DNA of 64,000 nt from Paenalicyclobacillus mengziensis (GCF_017298635.1 NZ_CP071182.1:930001-994000); one strand, 5' to 3'; positions 1 through 10,643 are shown, counted from the stretch's first letter. Program-made: numbers and translations. Notes: a model not told the origin generated them from the letters alone.

Positions 1-1
1 T

Positions 2-295
2 AAATTAGTCACCACCATGGAACATATGCATTTTTGCAAGCCAAGTCCGAAGTATTACCTGGAAATCTTGGACCGCATCGAGCGGACTCCAGACGAATGT
101 ATGATGATTGGTAACGACGTTCAGGAAGACGGCGTGGCTGGCAAGTTGGGGATGGAAACGTTCCTTGTGCGGGATTTTGTTATCGATAGGGGTTTAGGCC
201 ACACGGATTTCACCCATGAAGGCTCCCTGGAGGACGTCCTGGCGTTCGTTGAAGGACTGCCAGACCTGTCGTCGAAGGCTGCAACTAGGGCCTGA
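2..295 (+). CDS. HAD-family hydrolase, C-terminal part (gene starts before the window)
   Basis: The frame is open from base 2 and stops at 295, so only the last 97 residues are present. The segment MIGNDVQEDGVAGKLGM is the conserved HAD motif IV region, with the GND and downstream D that bind magnesium, and is followed by a short helix and a strand ending in FLVRD, as in subfamily IA phosphatases. The substrate cannot be told. The ATG at 17 is probably internal, since the frame is open upstream and the catalytic DxD motif I must lie outside the window. Confidence 0.75.
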   Translation, partial: KLVTTMEHMHFCKPSPKYYLEILDRIERTPDECMMIGNDVQEDGVAGKLGMETFLVRDFVIDRGLGHTDFTHEGSLEDVLAFVEGLPDLSSKAATRA

Positions 296-358
296 GTGAG
301 CTGGGGATTTTGTGGGCGCGTTATTCACTCTCAAACAGCACTGACGGAAGAGAAATGG

Positions 359-384
359 AAACGGCCCCTCGGGAGGGGCCGTTA
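359..384 (-). terminator. Rho-independent terminator of the pdh operon
   Basis: An 11-base stem (AACGGCCCCTC pairing with GAGGGGCCGTT) with a 2-base loop lies directly after the lpdA stop on the minus strand and is followed there by a short T-rich stretch. It may also stop transcripts arriving from the HAD gene on the other strand. Confidence 0.75.
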
Positions 385-388
385 CTCA

Positions 389-1798
389 TTACTTCGCCAC
401 GATGTGGATTGGTGACCCAAGGCCCACTTCGGCGGCTTCCATGACAAGCTCTCCGAGCGTTGGATGCGCGTGAATCGTGAGTGCCACATCCTCCAGTGTT
501 GCGCTCATTTCAATGGCAAGCCCGAGCTCTGCAATCAGGTTGGAGGCCTCTACACCAATCACCTGAGCACCGACCAAGAGGCCTGACTCCTTCTCTGCAA
601 TCAGCTTGACATAGCCGTCTGTCGCATTCAGCGCGGTGGCGCGGCCGTTTGCCGCGTACGGGAATCGACCCACAGAAACCTCGCCGTACTGCTTTTTCGC
701 CTCGTCTTCGCTGACGCCGACCGTGGCAATCTCAGGGTCGGAGAAGACCACAGCAGGGATGCAACGGTAATCCACCGTGCTGGCTTTCCCTGCAATCGCT
801 TCGGCCGCTACTTTTCCTTCGTATGAGGCTTTATGTGCCAGGGCTGCACCTGGAACAATGTCGCCAATCGCATAAATGTGCGGGTTGCTTGTCCGGCACT
901 GGCTGTCGACTTCGATAAGCCCCTTTTCGCCAAGCTTGACCCCTGCGGCATCGAGTCCGATTTCGTCCGTGTTCGGGCGGCGTCCAACTGTCACGAGCAC
1001 GTAATCCGCCGTGACCGTTTTCTCCTCGTCCTTCACCTTGAACGTTAAGGTGACGCTGTTCTCGTCTTCTTGAACCGACTGTGCAAGCGCACCCGTATGG
1101 ATGTCTACGTTGTACTTCTTCAGGTTCCGCGTCACCAGACGCGTCAACTGGGCGTCGAAGACGGACAGAATGCTGTCCAGACCTTCGACGATGGTTACTT
1201 TCGAGCCGAACTTGGCATAGGTTTGCCCGAGTTCGATGCCGATGTAACCACCCCCGACGACCACCAATCGCTCTGGAACTTCTGGGAGCGACAGTGCCTC
1301 CGTCGAGGAGATGACGCGTTTGCTAAAGGGGAGAGCGCGCAGTTCAATCGGACGACTGCCGGTTGCCAGAATGCAGTCTTGGAAATGAATCTTTTTGCCC
1401 TCGTATTCTGTCACAACGCGGGCTTCGTTCGCACCGGTGAAGAAAACCTCGCCCTCCATGACCGTAATCTTGTTGCCCTTCATGAGGGTCTTGACTCCGC
1501 CCGTCATTTTATCGACGACCGTTTGCTTCCACTCCTGGACCTTGGCGAAATCGAGACTCGCTGTTGTCGCGATGCCAGGGAACGTCTCTTCCTTCGCGGC
1601 TTCGTAATGATGCGCAGCCGAAATCAGGGCCTTCGAAGGAATACATCCTCGGTTCAGGCACACGCCGCCAAGTTCAGCCTTGTCCACAATCGTCACATTC
1701 TTACCCAACTGAGCTGCCCGGATGGCTGCAACATAACCACCCGGACCTGCACCGACAACAAGAACGTCAACTTCTTCCGTAAATTCTCCAACGACCAC
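389..1798 (-). CDS. lpdA: Dihydrolipoyl dehydrogenase (E3) of pyruvate dehydrogenase
   Basis: 469 residues, the usual size for this FAD enzyme, which reoxidises the dihydrolipoyl arm of E2 and passes electrons to NAD. The N-terminal FAD-binding GAGPGGY motif is followed by the redox-active disulfide GGVCLNRGCIPSK, a second GGGYIGIE NAD-binding motif near residue 180, and the C-terminal HAHPTLGE with the catalytic His-Glu pair. The start is a GTG preceded by GGAGGTG. It is the last gene of the pdhABC-lpdA operon, 4 bases after pdhC, and shows no sign of damage. Confidence 0.96.
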   Translation of the reverse strand: MVVGEFTEEVDVLVVGAGPGGYVAAIRAAQLGKNVTIVDKAELGGVCLNRGCIPSKALISAAHHYEAAKEETFPGIATTASLDFAKVQEWKQTVVDKMTGGVKTLMKGNKITVMEGEVFFTGANEARVVTEYEGKKIHFQDCILATGSRPIELRALPFSKRVISSTEALSLPEVPERLVVVGGGYIGIELGQTYAKFGSKVTIVEGLDSILSVFDAQLTRLVTRNLKKYNVDIHTGALAQSVQEDENSVTLTFKVKDEEKTVTADYVLVTVGRRPNTDEIGLDAAGVKLGEKGLIEVDSQCRTSNPHIYAIGDIVPGAALAHKASYEGKVAAEAIAGKASTVDYRCIPAVVFSDPEIATVGVSEDEAKKQYGEVSVGRFPYAANGRATALNATDGYVKLIAEKESGLLVGAQVIGVEASNLIAELGLAIEMSATLEDVALTIHAHPTLGELVMEAAEVGLGSPIHIVAK

Positions 1799-1802
1799 AG
1801 CC

Positions 1803-3218
1803 TCACACCTCCATCATGAGCAGACGAGGATTCTCGAGCAAGCGTTTGATCTCGTTGACAAAGTTCTGCCCCATCACACCGTCAATAATGCGGTGATCGA
1901 AGCTGAGGGACAATGCCATCATGTGTGCACCAACGACTTCACCATTCTTCATCACCGGCTTTTCCGTAATCCGGCCTACGCCGAGGATGGCCACCTCTGG
2001 GTAGTTGATGATTGGTGTAAAGAACATGCCACCGGCCGATCCGATGTTGGTAATGGAGATGGTGCTCCCTCTCATCTCGGTCGGGCCGAGCTTGTTCGTT
2101 CGTGCACGCTGGGCCATGTCAGCAATTTCGGCTGCAATGGTCCACATGCTCTTGCGATCGGCATCGCGGACCACCGGAACCACCAATCCTCGCTCGGTGT
2201 CTGTTGCAATTCCAATGTGGTAATTATGTTTCACTACGAGTTCCTGTCGCTCGTCGTCGAGTGACGCATTCAGGTGCGGATACTTGCGTATGGCTGCAAT
2301 CATCGCCTTTACGATGAATGGCAAGTAAGTCACTTTGACCCCGCGCTCTTCACCCAAAGGCTTCAGTTCCTTACGCAACTGAACAAGCTCCGTGACATCC
2401 ACCTCGTCCATCACAGTTACGTGCGGCGCTGTGTACGCAGACTTGGCCATCGCCTGCGCGATGATCTTTCGGATGGAGGAAAGTGGGATGCGCTCTTCCA
2501 CAGTGTCTGCAGTAGTTAACGGAGCTGTCTGAAGGACAGTCTGTGCACCCTCCACAGCCTGCGCAGAAGAAGCTGCATTTACACCTTCCACTGCTGCTTG
2601 CGTTGCAGCCGTGACTTGATTCCCGCCCTGCATGAACTTCTCGACGTCTTCCCTTGTAACTTTACCATTTGCGCCCGTACCTTTCACGCGACCGATGTCG
2701 ATCCCGCTTTCACGCGCAAATTTTCGGACGCCAGGAGTTGCCAACACCTCGCGTGCCCGCGAAGCCAAGGCGTCGCCCTCGGTTGGGATTGTGGTTCCGG
2801 CTGCGTTTGCGGTTCCTGCAGCTTGTGCTGAGGCCGCCCCAGTTTGGGCCGCAGGTTGTTGTGTTACCGGCGACATCGGCTCGGGACTTGGGTCCGCTGT
2901 GTGCTCGTAACCAGCGTCCTGTACAGCGACAGTGTTGCTGTCGGCTTCTTTTGCGCTGGTTGTGGCATTACCTTCACCAGCGACCTCTAAAGTCAAGAGG
3001 ATGTCGCCGACCACGGCGGTAGTGCCTTCTTCGACGACCAAATTTACGACCTTGCCGTCTACAGGACTCGGCAATTCAACCATCGACTTGTCGTTTTCAA
3101 CCTCGGCGACGGCATCGTCTTCTTTAATGGTATCTCCTGGCTTTACCAGCCACTTGGCAATCCGGCCTTCGTGAAGACCTTCACCAAGTTCGGGGAGTTT
3201 CAATTCATAGATTGCCAA
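1803..3218 (-). CDS. pdhC: Dihydrolipoamide acetyltransferase (E2) of pyruvate dehydrogenase
   Basis: 471 residues. Domains in order: one lipoyl domain (about 1-78) with the lipoylated lysine in VENDKSMVE; an Ala/Thr/Gln-rich linker (about 80-150); a peripheral-subunit-binding domain (about 150-195, ending in GANGKVTREDVEKF); a second linker; and the catalytic acyltransferase domain ending with SFDHRIIDG, which carries the active-site His and Asp. It moves the acetyl group from E1 to CoA and forms the core of the complex. A single lipoyl domain is typical of Gram-positive enzymes. It sits between pdhB and lpdA with short gaps. Confidence 0.95.
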   Translation of the reverse strand: MAIYELKLPELGEGLHEGRIAKWLVKPGDTIKEDDAVAEVENDKSMVELPSPVDGKVVNLVVEEGTTAVVGDILLTLEVAGEGNATTSAKEADSNTVAVQDAGYEHTADPSPEPMSPVTQQPAAQTGAASAQAAGTANAAGTTIPTEGDALASRAREVLATPGVRKFARESGIDIGRVKGTGANGKVTREDVEKFMQGGNQVTAATQAAVEGVNAASSAQAVEGAQTVLQTAPLTTADTVEERIPLSSIRKIIAQAMAKSAYTAPHVTVMDEVDVTELVQLRKELKPLGEERGVKVTYLPFIVKAMIAAIRKYPHLNASLDDERQELVVKHNYHIGIATDTERGLVVPVVRDADRKSMWTIAAEIADMAQRARTNKLGPTEMRGSTISITNIGSAGGMFFTPIINYPEVAILGVGRITEKPVMKNGEVVGAHMMALSLSFDHRIIDGVMGQNFVNEIKRLLENPRLLMMEV

Positions 3219-3235
3219 CGGAATTCACCTCCAAA

Positions 3236-4213
3236 TTACAGGCTGAGTACTTTGTCCATGCCCGCAACCACGTCTTTTTGACCTGGGATCCACTCGTCTT
3301 CAATTTGAGCAAACGGATAAACGGTATCGGGAGGCGTAATCCGCAGGACGGGGCCTTCCAGGTAATAAATTGCGTGCTCGTTGATTTGTGCAATAATTTC
3401 TGCGGCAGCACCGGCACTGCGCTGTGCTTCCTGCACAACGACGGCGCGGTGTGTCTTCTTGATGGATGCAGTGATTGTCTCAATGTCAATTGGCGAAATG
3501 CTGCGAAGGTCAATGACTTCCGCTTCTACACCCCGCTTCGCCATCTCATCGGCGGCTTTGAGCGATGCTTGCACCATCGCGCCGTAGGCGATGACGGTAA
3601 GGTCCTTACCCTGGCGAACCACATTCGCCTTGTCAAGCGGGACTGTGTACGCTTCTTCAGGGACCTCTGCACGAATCGACCGGTAGAGCTTCATGTGTTC
3701 GAGGAAGATGACCGGATCGTTGTCGCGAATGGCGGATATCAAGAGCCCCTTTGCATCGTACGGATTGCTAGGAATGACAACTCTGACGCCAGGGCTTTGC
3801 AGGAACAGTCCTTCCAGGCTGTCTGCATGCATCTCCGGGGTCTTGACGCCGCCGCCAAACGGGGACCGAACCACCAGCGGACACGTGAAGCGGCCGTTCG
3901 TGCGATAGCGCATACGCGCAGCCTGACCCACGATCTCGTCCATTGCTTCAAACACAAATCCGAAGAACTGAATCTCAGGCACCGGACGAAACCCCTGCAG
4001 CGCCAGCCCGGTTGCCAGCCCGATAATGCCTGACTCAGCAAGCGGCGTGTCAAATACGCGGTTCTTCCCGTGTTTCTTCTGAAGACCGTCCGTAGCACGG
4101 AATACGCCACCGTTATGACCGACGTCTTCACCGAAGACGAGCACATTTTTATCGCGCCCAAGCTCTACGTCGAGGGCGTTGTTGATGGCTTGAATCATTG
4201 TCATTTGAGCCAT
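3236..4213 (-). CDS. pdhB: Pyruvate dehydrogenase E1 component, beta subunit
   Basis: 325 residues from the ATG at 4213. A GTG two codons upstream is in frame, but the AAGGAGG site fits the ATG better. The protein has the transketolase-type pyrimidine-binding domain ([24 protein letters not shown]) and the C-terminal transketolase domain ([11 protein letters not shown]). With the alpha subunit it decarboxylates pyruvate on thiamine diphosphate and acetylates the lipoyl arm of E2. It starts 2 bases after the pdhA stop, which indicates translational coupling. Confidence 0.95.
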   Translation of the reverse strand: MAQMTMIQAINNALDVELGRDKNVLVFGEDVGHNGGVFRATDGLQKKHGKNRVFDTPLAESGIIGLATGLALQGFRPVPEIQFFGFVFEAMDEIVGQAARMRYRTNGRFTCPLVVRSPFGGGVKTPEMHADSLEGLFLQSPGVRVVIPSNPYDAKGLLISAIRDNDPVIFLEHMKLYRSIRAEVPEEAYTVPLDKANVVRQGKDLTVIAYGAMVQASLKAADEMAKRGVEAEVIDLRSISPIDIETITASIKKTHRAVVVQEAQRSAGAAAEIIAQINEHAIYYLEGPVLRITPPDTVYPFAQIEDEWIPGQKDVVAGMDKVLSL

Positions 4214-4215
4214 GA

Positions 4216-5301
<1,086 letters not shown>

Positions 5302-5312
5302 TCATTATTTAA

Positions 5313-5350
5313 GTGTTGGCGAACCATCGACGTGTTGGCGACCCAGCGAC
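5313..5350. repeat. 19-bp tandem duplication in the pdh leader
   Basis: Two adjacent 19-bp units, GTGTTGGCGAACCATCGAC and GTGTTGGCGACCCAGCGAC, differ at two positions and lie in the 5' leader of pdhA. The rest of the gap (5293-5637) is AT-rich around 5425-5470. It contains TATAAT on the minus strand at 5430-5435, a plausible pdh -10 element, although no good -35 element is at the right distance. Confidence 0.5.
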
Positions 5351-5637
5351 GGTGGCCTTAACGCAAATCATTGGACACTCGCAGTGTTTTCATCGTCTTG
5401 TGCCAATTTGTAGTACAGCTCACAAAATAATTATAATACACCTTGTAAATATTGCACTAACAACTTTAAAATTGTGCGTTTTTACTGTTGTATAGTATGC
5501 TGTTGGTGTTGTGTAACAGTATTCTAGAGAGACTGTTACAGGGTTTGCAACCCGGTACAGAAGGTCACGATTGGCAACGACTTTTCTGTGGACAAATCCT
5601 TTGGACAAATCTTTCTTTTGAAGGAGGTGCACATCTC

Positions 5638-6402
5638 ATGCACGAGTCTGATAACCTGTCGGACCCGCGGTACACACGTCGCGTGATTGAAACACACACG
5701 CTTCAGAGTACCCATTTAGGCGAGGATCGAACCCTCAAGATCTACCTTCCACCCGGGTATGAAGAGCACCCGGAGGACCGTTACCCAATTGTGTACTGTC
5801 ATGACGGGCTCGAGTTTTTTACACATGGTCGCATTGCCACCATCTGCAACAAACTGGTAGACGAAGGACATCTTGAACCACTCTTCATTGTGGGGATTGA
5901 GGTACGCAAACAAACCCGAAACGATGACTACGGTCCAGATGGAAGTCGCCACGATGCGTACACCAAGTTCGTAGCGAAAGAATGCGTGCCCTTTGTCGAA
6001 GAGCGCTACCGAGTGCGTCGAGACACAGCTCATCGTTTTATGGCTGGCATCTCGCTTGGGGCAGCAGCGAGTCTGTCACTATCCCTGCGTTACCCCACGC
6101 TGTTCAACCGTCTGCTGCTTTTTTCAGGTGCCTTTTATGAGACCTCAAGAGAGCAAGTTCGAGCGCTGAATTCCCTTCACAGCCTGACCGCCTATCTGGT
6201 TGTCGGTCGGCAAGAAACCAGTGTCGACACGGCTCTTGGTAAGTACGATTTCTACCGTGCAAATCAGGTGATGCGTGATTTGTTGGTAGAACGGGGTGCT
6301 GACATCACCTACAAGGAAGGAGATGGAACTCACATTTGGGGTTTCTGGCAGAAGGAGATTCCAGATGCACTTCAGTTCCTGCAACGGAAATTGGGAAGTT
6401 AA
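5638..6402 (+). CDS. Putative esterase of the alpha/beta-hydrolase (esterase D / Fes-like) family
   Basis: 254 residues from the ATG at 5638, which follows GAAGGAGGTG. The longer frame that starts upstream lacks a ribosome site. The family signature YLPPGYEEHPEDRYPIVYCHDG is near residue 40, the nucleophile is in GISLGAA (about residue 140), and the catalytic His is in GDGTHIWGFW near the end. The substrate is unknown; enterochelin esterase-like and S-formylglutathione hydrolase-like members share this outline. No signal peptide is visible, so it is probably cytosolic. It is transcribed divergently from pdhA. Confidence 0.8.
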   Translation: MHESDNLSDPRYTRRVIETHTLQSTHLGEDRTLKIYLPPGYEEHPEDRYPIVYCHDGLEFFTHGRIATICNKLVDEGHLEPLFIVGIEVRKQTRNDDYGPDGSRHDAYTKFVAKECVPFVEERYRVRRDTAHRFMAGISLGAAASLSLSLRYPTLFNRLLLFSGAFYETSREQVRALNSLHSLTAYLVVGRQETSVDTALGKYDFYRANQVMRDLLVERGADITYKEGDGTHIWGFWQKEIPDALQFLQRKLGS

Positions 6403-6688
6403 AGGGACAATTGACAGACAACTTGCATATTCTGATGCTACAAACCCCCCGAGAGAGCGGCGTAAACAGCGCGTCGGTCTCTCAAGTCATCCTTACAGGT
6501 ATTTGAACATTCGAACATACGTGATGGACTGGGGGGAATTTGGCCAAGAAGGCCGCGAATATAGTGAAATAATAACGATTTGCAGTACCACCTACGTGCT
6601 CTGTCTCGGATGAACTAGAGGATGGGCAAAAGTCGCTGGTCAACCAAAGGGCGGGGGTAGCTGCCCTGACTGGAAAGGGGATGCGACG

Positions 6689-8587
6689 ATGGACTTTCTC
6701 GAACGTCTAGGCGCTTTTCGGGCTGAAGCAGAGGGCTTGCGCTGGGAAGGCAAATTCGCAGATTATCTCAAACTTGTAAGGGCCAACCCGGGTGTCGCAA
6801 AGACCGCGCATGCCCGTGTTTATGACATGATTTCCGCGGCCGGAATCGATGTAGATGAAGATGGCCATCGACACTACAAATTTTTCGAAAAAGAGATTTT
6901 TGGACTTGATGAACCGCTCGAGCGTTTGGTTGAAGAGTACTTTCACGCAGCTGCACGAAGGCTTGAGGTCAGAAAGCGGATCTTGCTTTTGATGGGCCCT
7001 GTCAGTGGTGGCAAGTCCACTTTGGTAACCATGTTAAAGCGCGGACTTGAACGATTCAGCCGTATGCCAGAGGGCGCGCTGTACGCCATCGCAGGCTGCC
7101 CGATGCATGAGGAACCACTGCATCTCGTGCCGCCAGAACTCCGGGGTGAACTTGAACAGGAATATGGGGTGAAGATTGAAGGGAACCTCTGTCCGTCTTG
7201 TCAGATGAGGCTCGAGACAGACTACGGGGGAAGAATCGAAGATGTGATGGTCGAACGAATTGTGTTGTCTGAAGATAAGCGTGTCGGGGTCGGGACTTTC
7301 AGTCCTTCCGATCCTAAGTCCCAGGACATCGCCGACCTGACCGGCAGCATCGATTTCTCAACGATTACAGAATACGGCTCAGAATCTGACCCTCGGGCAT
7401 ACCGATTTGACGGCGAACTCAACAAGGCGAACCGAGGCTTGATGGAGTTCCAGGAGATGCTGAAGTGCGACGAGAAGTTCCTCTGGCATCTGCTCAGCTT
7501 AACACAAGAGGGGAACTTTAAAGCTGGGCGGTTCGCGCTCATCTCTGCAGATGAAATGATCGTTGCCCATACGAATGAGGCCGAATATCGTTCATTCATT
7601 GCAAACAAGAAAAATGAGGCGCTCCAGTCTCGTATGATTGTCATGCACGTGCCGTACAACCTTCGTGTCAACGATGAAGTCAAAATATACGAAAAACTTG
7701 TACGACAAAGCGACCTTCAGGGCATTCACATTGCACCGCATGCACTCAAGACAGCAGCCATTTTCTCGATTCTCACGCGTCTGAAGGAGCCGAAAAAGCA
7801 GGGCGTAGATCTGATAAAGAAACTCTATCTATACGACGGCCAATCGGTTGAGGGGTTGAAGGATACCGACCTCAAGGAGCTTAGAGTCGAATATCCGGAC
7901 GAAGGGATGTCAGGTCTTGACCCGCGTTACGTCATCAACCGCATCTCGACAGCACTCATTAAGCACGATACCACCTGTATTAACGCACTTGACGTCCTGC
8001 GAGCCCTGAAGGAAGGTCTCACGCAGCACGCCTCCATTTCGGCGGAAGACAAGGAACGCTTGCTCAACTTTATTGCCCTCGCACGCCAAGAGTACGACCA
8101 GATGGCCAAGACGGAGGTTCAGAAGGCGTTTGTATACTCTTTTGAGGAATCTGCCAAGACTTTACTCGAAAACTATCTGGATAACGTTGAGGCGTACTGC
8201 AGTTGGCAGAAGCTGCACGACCCGTTGACAGGTGAAGAGGTCGATCCCGATGAAAGGTTGATGCGTTCGATTGAGGAGCAGATTGGGATCTCTGAAAACG
8301 CGAAAAAGGCCTTCAGGGAAGAGATTCTGATTCGCATCTCCACCTACGCAAGGCGCGGAAAACGATTTGACTACCATTCCCACGACCGACTGCGTGAAGC
8401 GATAGAAAGGAAGCTGTTCGCTGACCTAAAAGACGTGGTGAAAATTACAACTTCCACAAAAACGCCGGATGCGCAGCAATTGAAGAAAGTGAACGAAGTC
8501 ACGGCAAGATTAATGGATGAACACGGGTACTGCCCGGTTTGTGCCAATGAGCTGTTGCGGTACACGGGAAGTCTGCTGAACCGATAG
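6689..8587 (+). CDS. prkA: Serine protein kinase PrkA (AAA-type N-terminal domain)
   Basis: 632 residues, matching the usual length of the PrkA/YeaG family. A Walker A motif, GPVSGGKST, lies near residue 108 in the N-terminal AAA domain, and the C-terminal region carries the PrkA kinase-like domain. In Bacillus PrkA is a sporulation-associated kinase, and in enterobacteria the homologous yeaG-yeaH pair sits in one operon. The start is supported by GGAAAGGGG. It is followed by yhbH and spoVR on the same strand, the standard order of this set, so it is probably the first gene of the operon that the two elements interrupt. prkA itself is intact. Confidence 0.93.
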   Translation: MDFLERLGAFRAEAEGLRWEGKFADYLKLVRANPGVAKTAHARVYDMISAAGIDVDEDGHRHYKFFEKEIFGLDEPLERLVEEYFHAAARRLEVRKRILLLMGPVSGGKSTLVTMLKRGLERFSRMPEGALYAIAGCPMHEEPLHLVPPELRGELEQEYGVKIEGNLCPSCQMRLETDYGGRIEDVMVERIVLSEDKRVGVGTFSPSDPKSQDIADLTGSIDFSTITEYGSESDPRAYRFDGELNKANRGLMEFQEMLKCDEKFLWHLLSLTQEGNFKAGRFALISADEMIVAHTNEAEYRSFIANKKNEALQSRMIVMHVPYNLRVNDEVKIYEKLVRQSDLQGIHIAPHALKTAAIFSILTRLKEPKKQGVDLIKKLYLYDGQSVEGLKDTDLKELRVEYPDEGMSGLDPRYVINRISTALIKHDTTCINALDVLRALKEGLTQHASISAEDKERLLNFIALARQEYDQMAKTEVQKAFVYSFEESAKTLLENYLDNVEAYCSWQKLHDPLTGEEVDPDERLMRSIEEQIGISENAKKAFREEILIRISTYARRGKRFDYHSHDRLREAIERKLFADLKDVVKITTSTKTPDAQQLKKVNEVTARLMDEHGYCPVCANELLRYTGSLLNR

Positions 8588-8726
8588 CCTGGACGACAGC
8601 ATGTCGGTCTGGCAACGCATGGTAACCTCCAAAATATGACGGAATTAGGGAATTGAAGCAGTACGACAGGTTTCAAAACGGTGGTACTCGACCGATATGA
8701 GATGGAATTCTAGGAGGGAGAACGAG

Positions 8727-9392
8727 ATGGCCGATACCGAGTTCAGCTTGCAGAAAGAAGACTGGTCCCTGCATCGCAAGGGTCATCAGGACCAGGAACG
8801 ACATCGGGAAAAGGTGAAGCAGGCCATCAAGGAAAACCTGGGTGACCTCATCAGCGATGAAAGCATCATTATGAGCAATGGGCGCCAAATTATTAAGATT
8901 CCCATCCGAAGTCTGGAGGAGTACCGTTTCCGCTACAATTTTAACAAGGGTCATCACGCCGGAACCGGGGACGGTGAAAGTAAGGTTGGCGATGTCATCG
9001 CCCAGGGAAAACCGGAAGGCCAAGCCGCGAAAGGCTCGGGTAAGGGCCAGGGAGCAGGGGATTCACCGGGAACTGACTATCTCGAAGCAGAAGTCAGTCT
9101 GGAGGAAATTCAGGCGATGCTTTTCGAAGAACTCGAACTGCCGAATTTAGCGCCAAAGACGCCAGACAGGGTTACGGTTGAAACCGTTGAATATAAAGAT
9201 GTTCGCAAAACGGGTCTGATGGGCAACATTGACAAGAAACGCACACTGCTTGAGTCCATCCGCAGAAATCAGAGAGAGCAGACAGGCAGGGTGCAAATCC
9301 TGCCTGACGACCTTCGCTTCAAAACCTGGGAGGACGTACGGAAACCGGAATCAAGCGCTGTTGTGCTGGCGATGATGGATACCAGCGGATCA
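8727..9392 (+). CDS. yhbH: yhbH 5' segment (split gene, codons 1-222)
   Basis: YhbH is the DUF444 sporulation protein partnered with PrkA. The ATG at 8727 follows AGGAGGGAG. Residues 1-222 match the N-terminal half: FSLQKEDWSLHRKG at the start, the basic/Gly-rich linker, then VVLAMMDTSGS. The frame then runs into foreign sequence (PDVT, stop at 9405-9407). The break lies directly after the last Ser of DTSGS, a metal-site-like motif of the von Willebrand A fold. The missing part, beginning MGLFEKY, is at 12585. Joining at the shared TCA gives [12 protein letters not shown] in frame and a 388-residue protein, close to the usual length of about 390. Confidence 0.93.
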
Positions 9393-9412
9393 CCAGATGT
9401 TACATAATGGAG
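9370..9412 (+). other. attL of element 1 (left junction, crossover TC at 9390-9391)
   Basis: To the left are the yhbH codons for MMDTSGS; to the right is element sequence. The right half of the reconstructed attP, with arm ATGTTACATAA at 9397-9407, starts five bases after the TC. Confidence 0.8.
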
Positions 9413-9444
9413 TAAAGACCAGCTTGAACATGCTTCAGGGCTAG

Positions 9445-9473
9445 TTGACAAAATACCCATAGGGGTATATAAC
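9445..9473 (+). promoter_or_regulatory. Promoter with embedded CsoR/CstR-type operator
   Basis: -35 TTGACA (9445-9450), a 17-base spacer and -10 TATAAC (9468-9473). The spacer contains ATACCCATAGGGGTAT (9453-9468), which fits the ATACC-N-GGTAT operator of CsoR-family repressors, particularly the persulfide-sensing CstR type that controls sulfurtransferase genes. No CsoR-family gene is seen in this window, so a regulator encoded elsewhere would act here. Confidence 0.75.
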
Positions 9474-9536
9474 AAATAGAAGACGAATGGATATCTAGCG
9501 AACAAGTCTCATTATGAACTGGGGAGGTCTCAGGTT

Positions 9537-9917
9537 TTGCATAGCTCATGGATCATTGCAGTAGTCGTGGTGGTGGCATTTTTCGTGTACCGCTGGTGGT
9601 CTGGCCGGGGTGTCAATAAGCTGACAGGTCCAGCCCTCGAGGCGCGCTTGAAAGAAAAGCCGACTTCTATCGAAGTCATCGATGTGCGTGAGCCACACGA
9701 ATACAAGGGCGGCCACATTGCCGTCGCAAAAAACATTCCGCTTGGCCAGCTTGACGGAAAGCTCGGCTCCCTGCCGAAGGACAAGGATGTTGTGTTTGTA
9801 TGCCGCAGCGGATCGCGCAGCATGATGGCCTGCAACAAGGCGAAGAAAGCAGGATTGAAATCCATCTACAACTTGTCCGGCGGTATGACTGCATGGCACG
9901 GTGCAGTACGGCGGTAA
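9537..9917 (+). CDS. Membrane-anchored rhodanese-like sulfurtransferase
   Basis: 126 residues from a TTG preceded by GGGGAGG. One N-terminal membrane segment (about residues 4-20, IIAVVVVVAFFVY) is followed by a single rhodanese domain: IDVREPHEYKGGHI, then the active-site loop VCRSGSRS with the catalytic Cys that carries the persulfide. Such proteins transfer sulfane sulfur to thiol acceptors. It is the first cargo gene of element 1, behind the CstR-like operator, and is followed by a dithiol protein that could be its redox partner (inference). Confidence 0.88.
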   Translation: MHSSWIIAVVVVVAFFVYRWWSGRGVNKLTGPALEARLKEKPTSIEVIDVREPHEYKGGHIAVAKNIPLGQLDGKLGSLPKDKDVVFVCRSGSRSMMACNKAKKAGLKSIYNLSGGMTAWHGAVRR

Positions 9918-9992
9918 CTTACTCGTCAATGATGGCCCGAGCGAATGCTGGCAGGCGTCGGCATCCGCGGCTGATATAGGAAGGTGAACATC

Positions 9993-10643
9993 ATGTTGAT
10001 TTCCGAGCAAAACAGAACGGCGATTCGCGAGCGCTTTGCTGAACTGAAACAGCCCGTCGTGCTGCAGTATTTTGAGTCCAACTTAGATTGCCCGTTATGC
10101 GGTGATGTAAAGCAGTTGCTGACAGAGCTTACAGAGTTGACGCCTTTACTGACTGTTGAAGTCTTCAATGTTTATGCCGATGAATCAGCCGCCAAGTCCT
10201 TGAAGGTGGACAAGGCCCCAACCATCGTGTTGACGGATGACACGCATAAAGATTTTGGCATCCGTTTTTACGGCGCGCCAAGCGGATACGAGTTTGCCAC
10301 GTTGCTCGAAGACATCCTGATGATGTCTGCACGGGATTCCGGGCTCTCTGCTAACACGCGCAGCAAACTTGCAACCCTTACAAACGCCGTAGATCTCAAG
10401 GTTTTTGTGACCCCGACTTGCCCGTATTGTCCTGCGGCGGTCCGATTGGCTCATCAATTTGCTTATGAGTCGACATGGGTTCACGGAGCCATGGTCGAAG
10501 CGACGGAGTTCCCTGAATGGGCGAACAAGTTCCAGGTTTACGGCGTGCCAAAGACGATTATGAATGACATCGAGTCGCAGTCGGTCGAGGGTGCTGTACC
10601 TGAGCAGATGCTGCTTGACGAAGTGATGAAGGTAGCCAGTTGA
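9993..10643 (+). CDS. Protein disulfide oxidoreductase-like protein with two thioredoxin folds
   Basis: 216 residues from the ATG at 9993, which follows AGGAAGGTG. Two thioredoxin-fold halves are seen: the first with CPLC (about residue 33) and a cis-Pro in DKAPTIV, the second with CPYC (about residue 145) and GVPKTI. This double arrangement is that of the archaeal/thermophile PDO and glutaredoxin-like family, which reduces or exchanges disulfides. It ends 83 bases before the terminator, so it is probably co-transcribed with the rhodanese. A role in persulfide or thiol stress is inferred from the pairing and the operator. Confidence 0.85.
   Translation: MLISEQNRTAIRERFAELKQPVVLQYFESNLDCPLCGDVKQLLTELTELTPLLTVEVFNVYADESAAKSLKVDKAPTIVLTDDTHKDFGIRFYGAPSGYEFATLLEDILMMSARDSGLSANTRSKLATLTNAVDLKVFVTPTCPYCPAAVRLAHQFAYESTWVHGAMVEATEFPEWANKFQVYGVPKTIMNDIESQSVEGAVPEQMLLDEVMKVAS

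Noticed and set aside
1070..1819. Long plus-strand frame opposite lpdA
   Set aside because: It is antisense to a clear enzyme gene, with no ribosome site or domain; the same applies to the other long antisense frames over the pdh genes.
8697..9407. yhbH 5' half as an ordinary truncated pseudogene
   Set aside because: The missing half is present 3.2 kb away, intact and in the same orientation, with a recombinase and symmetric ends between.
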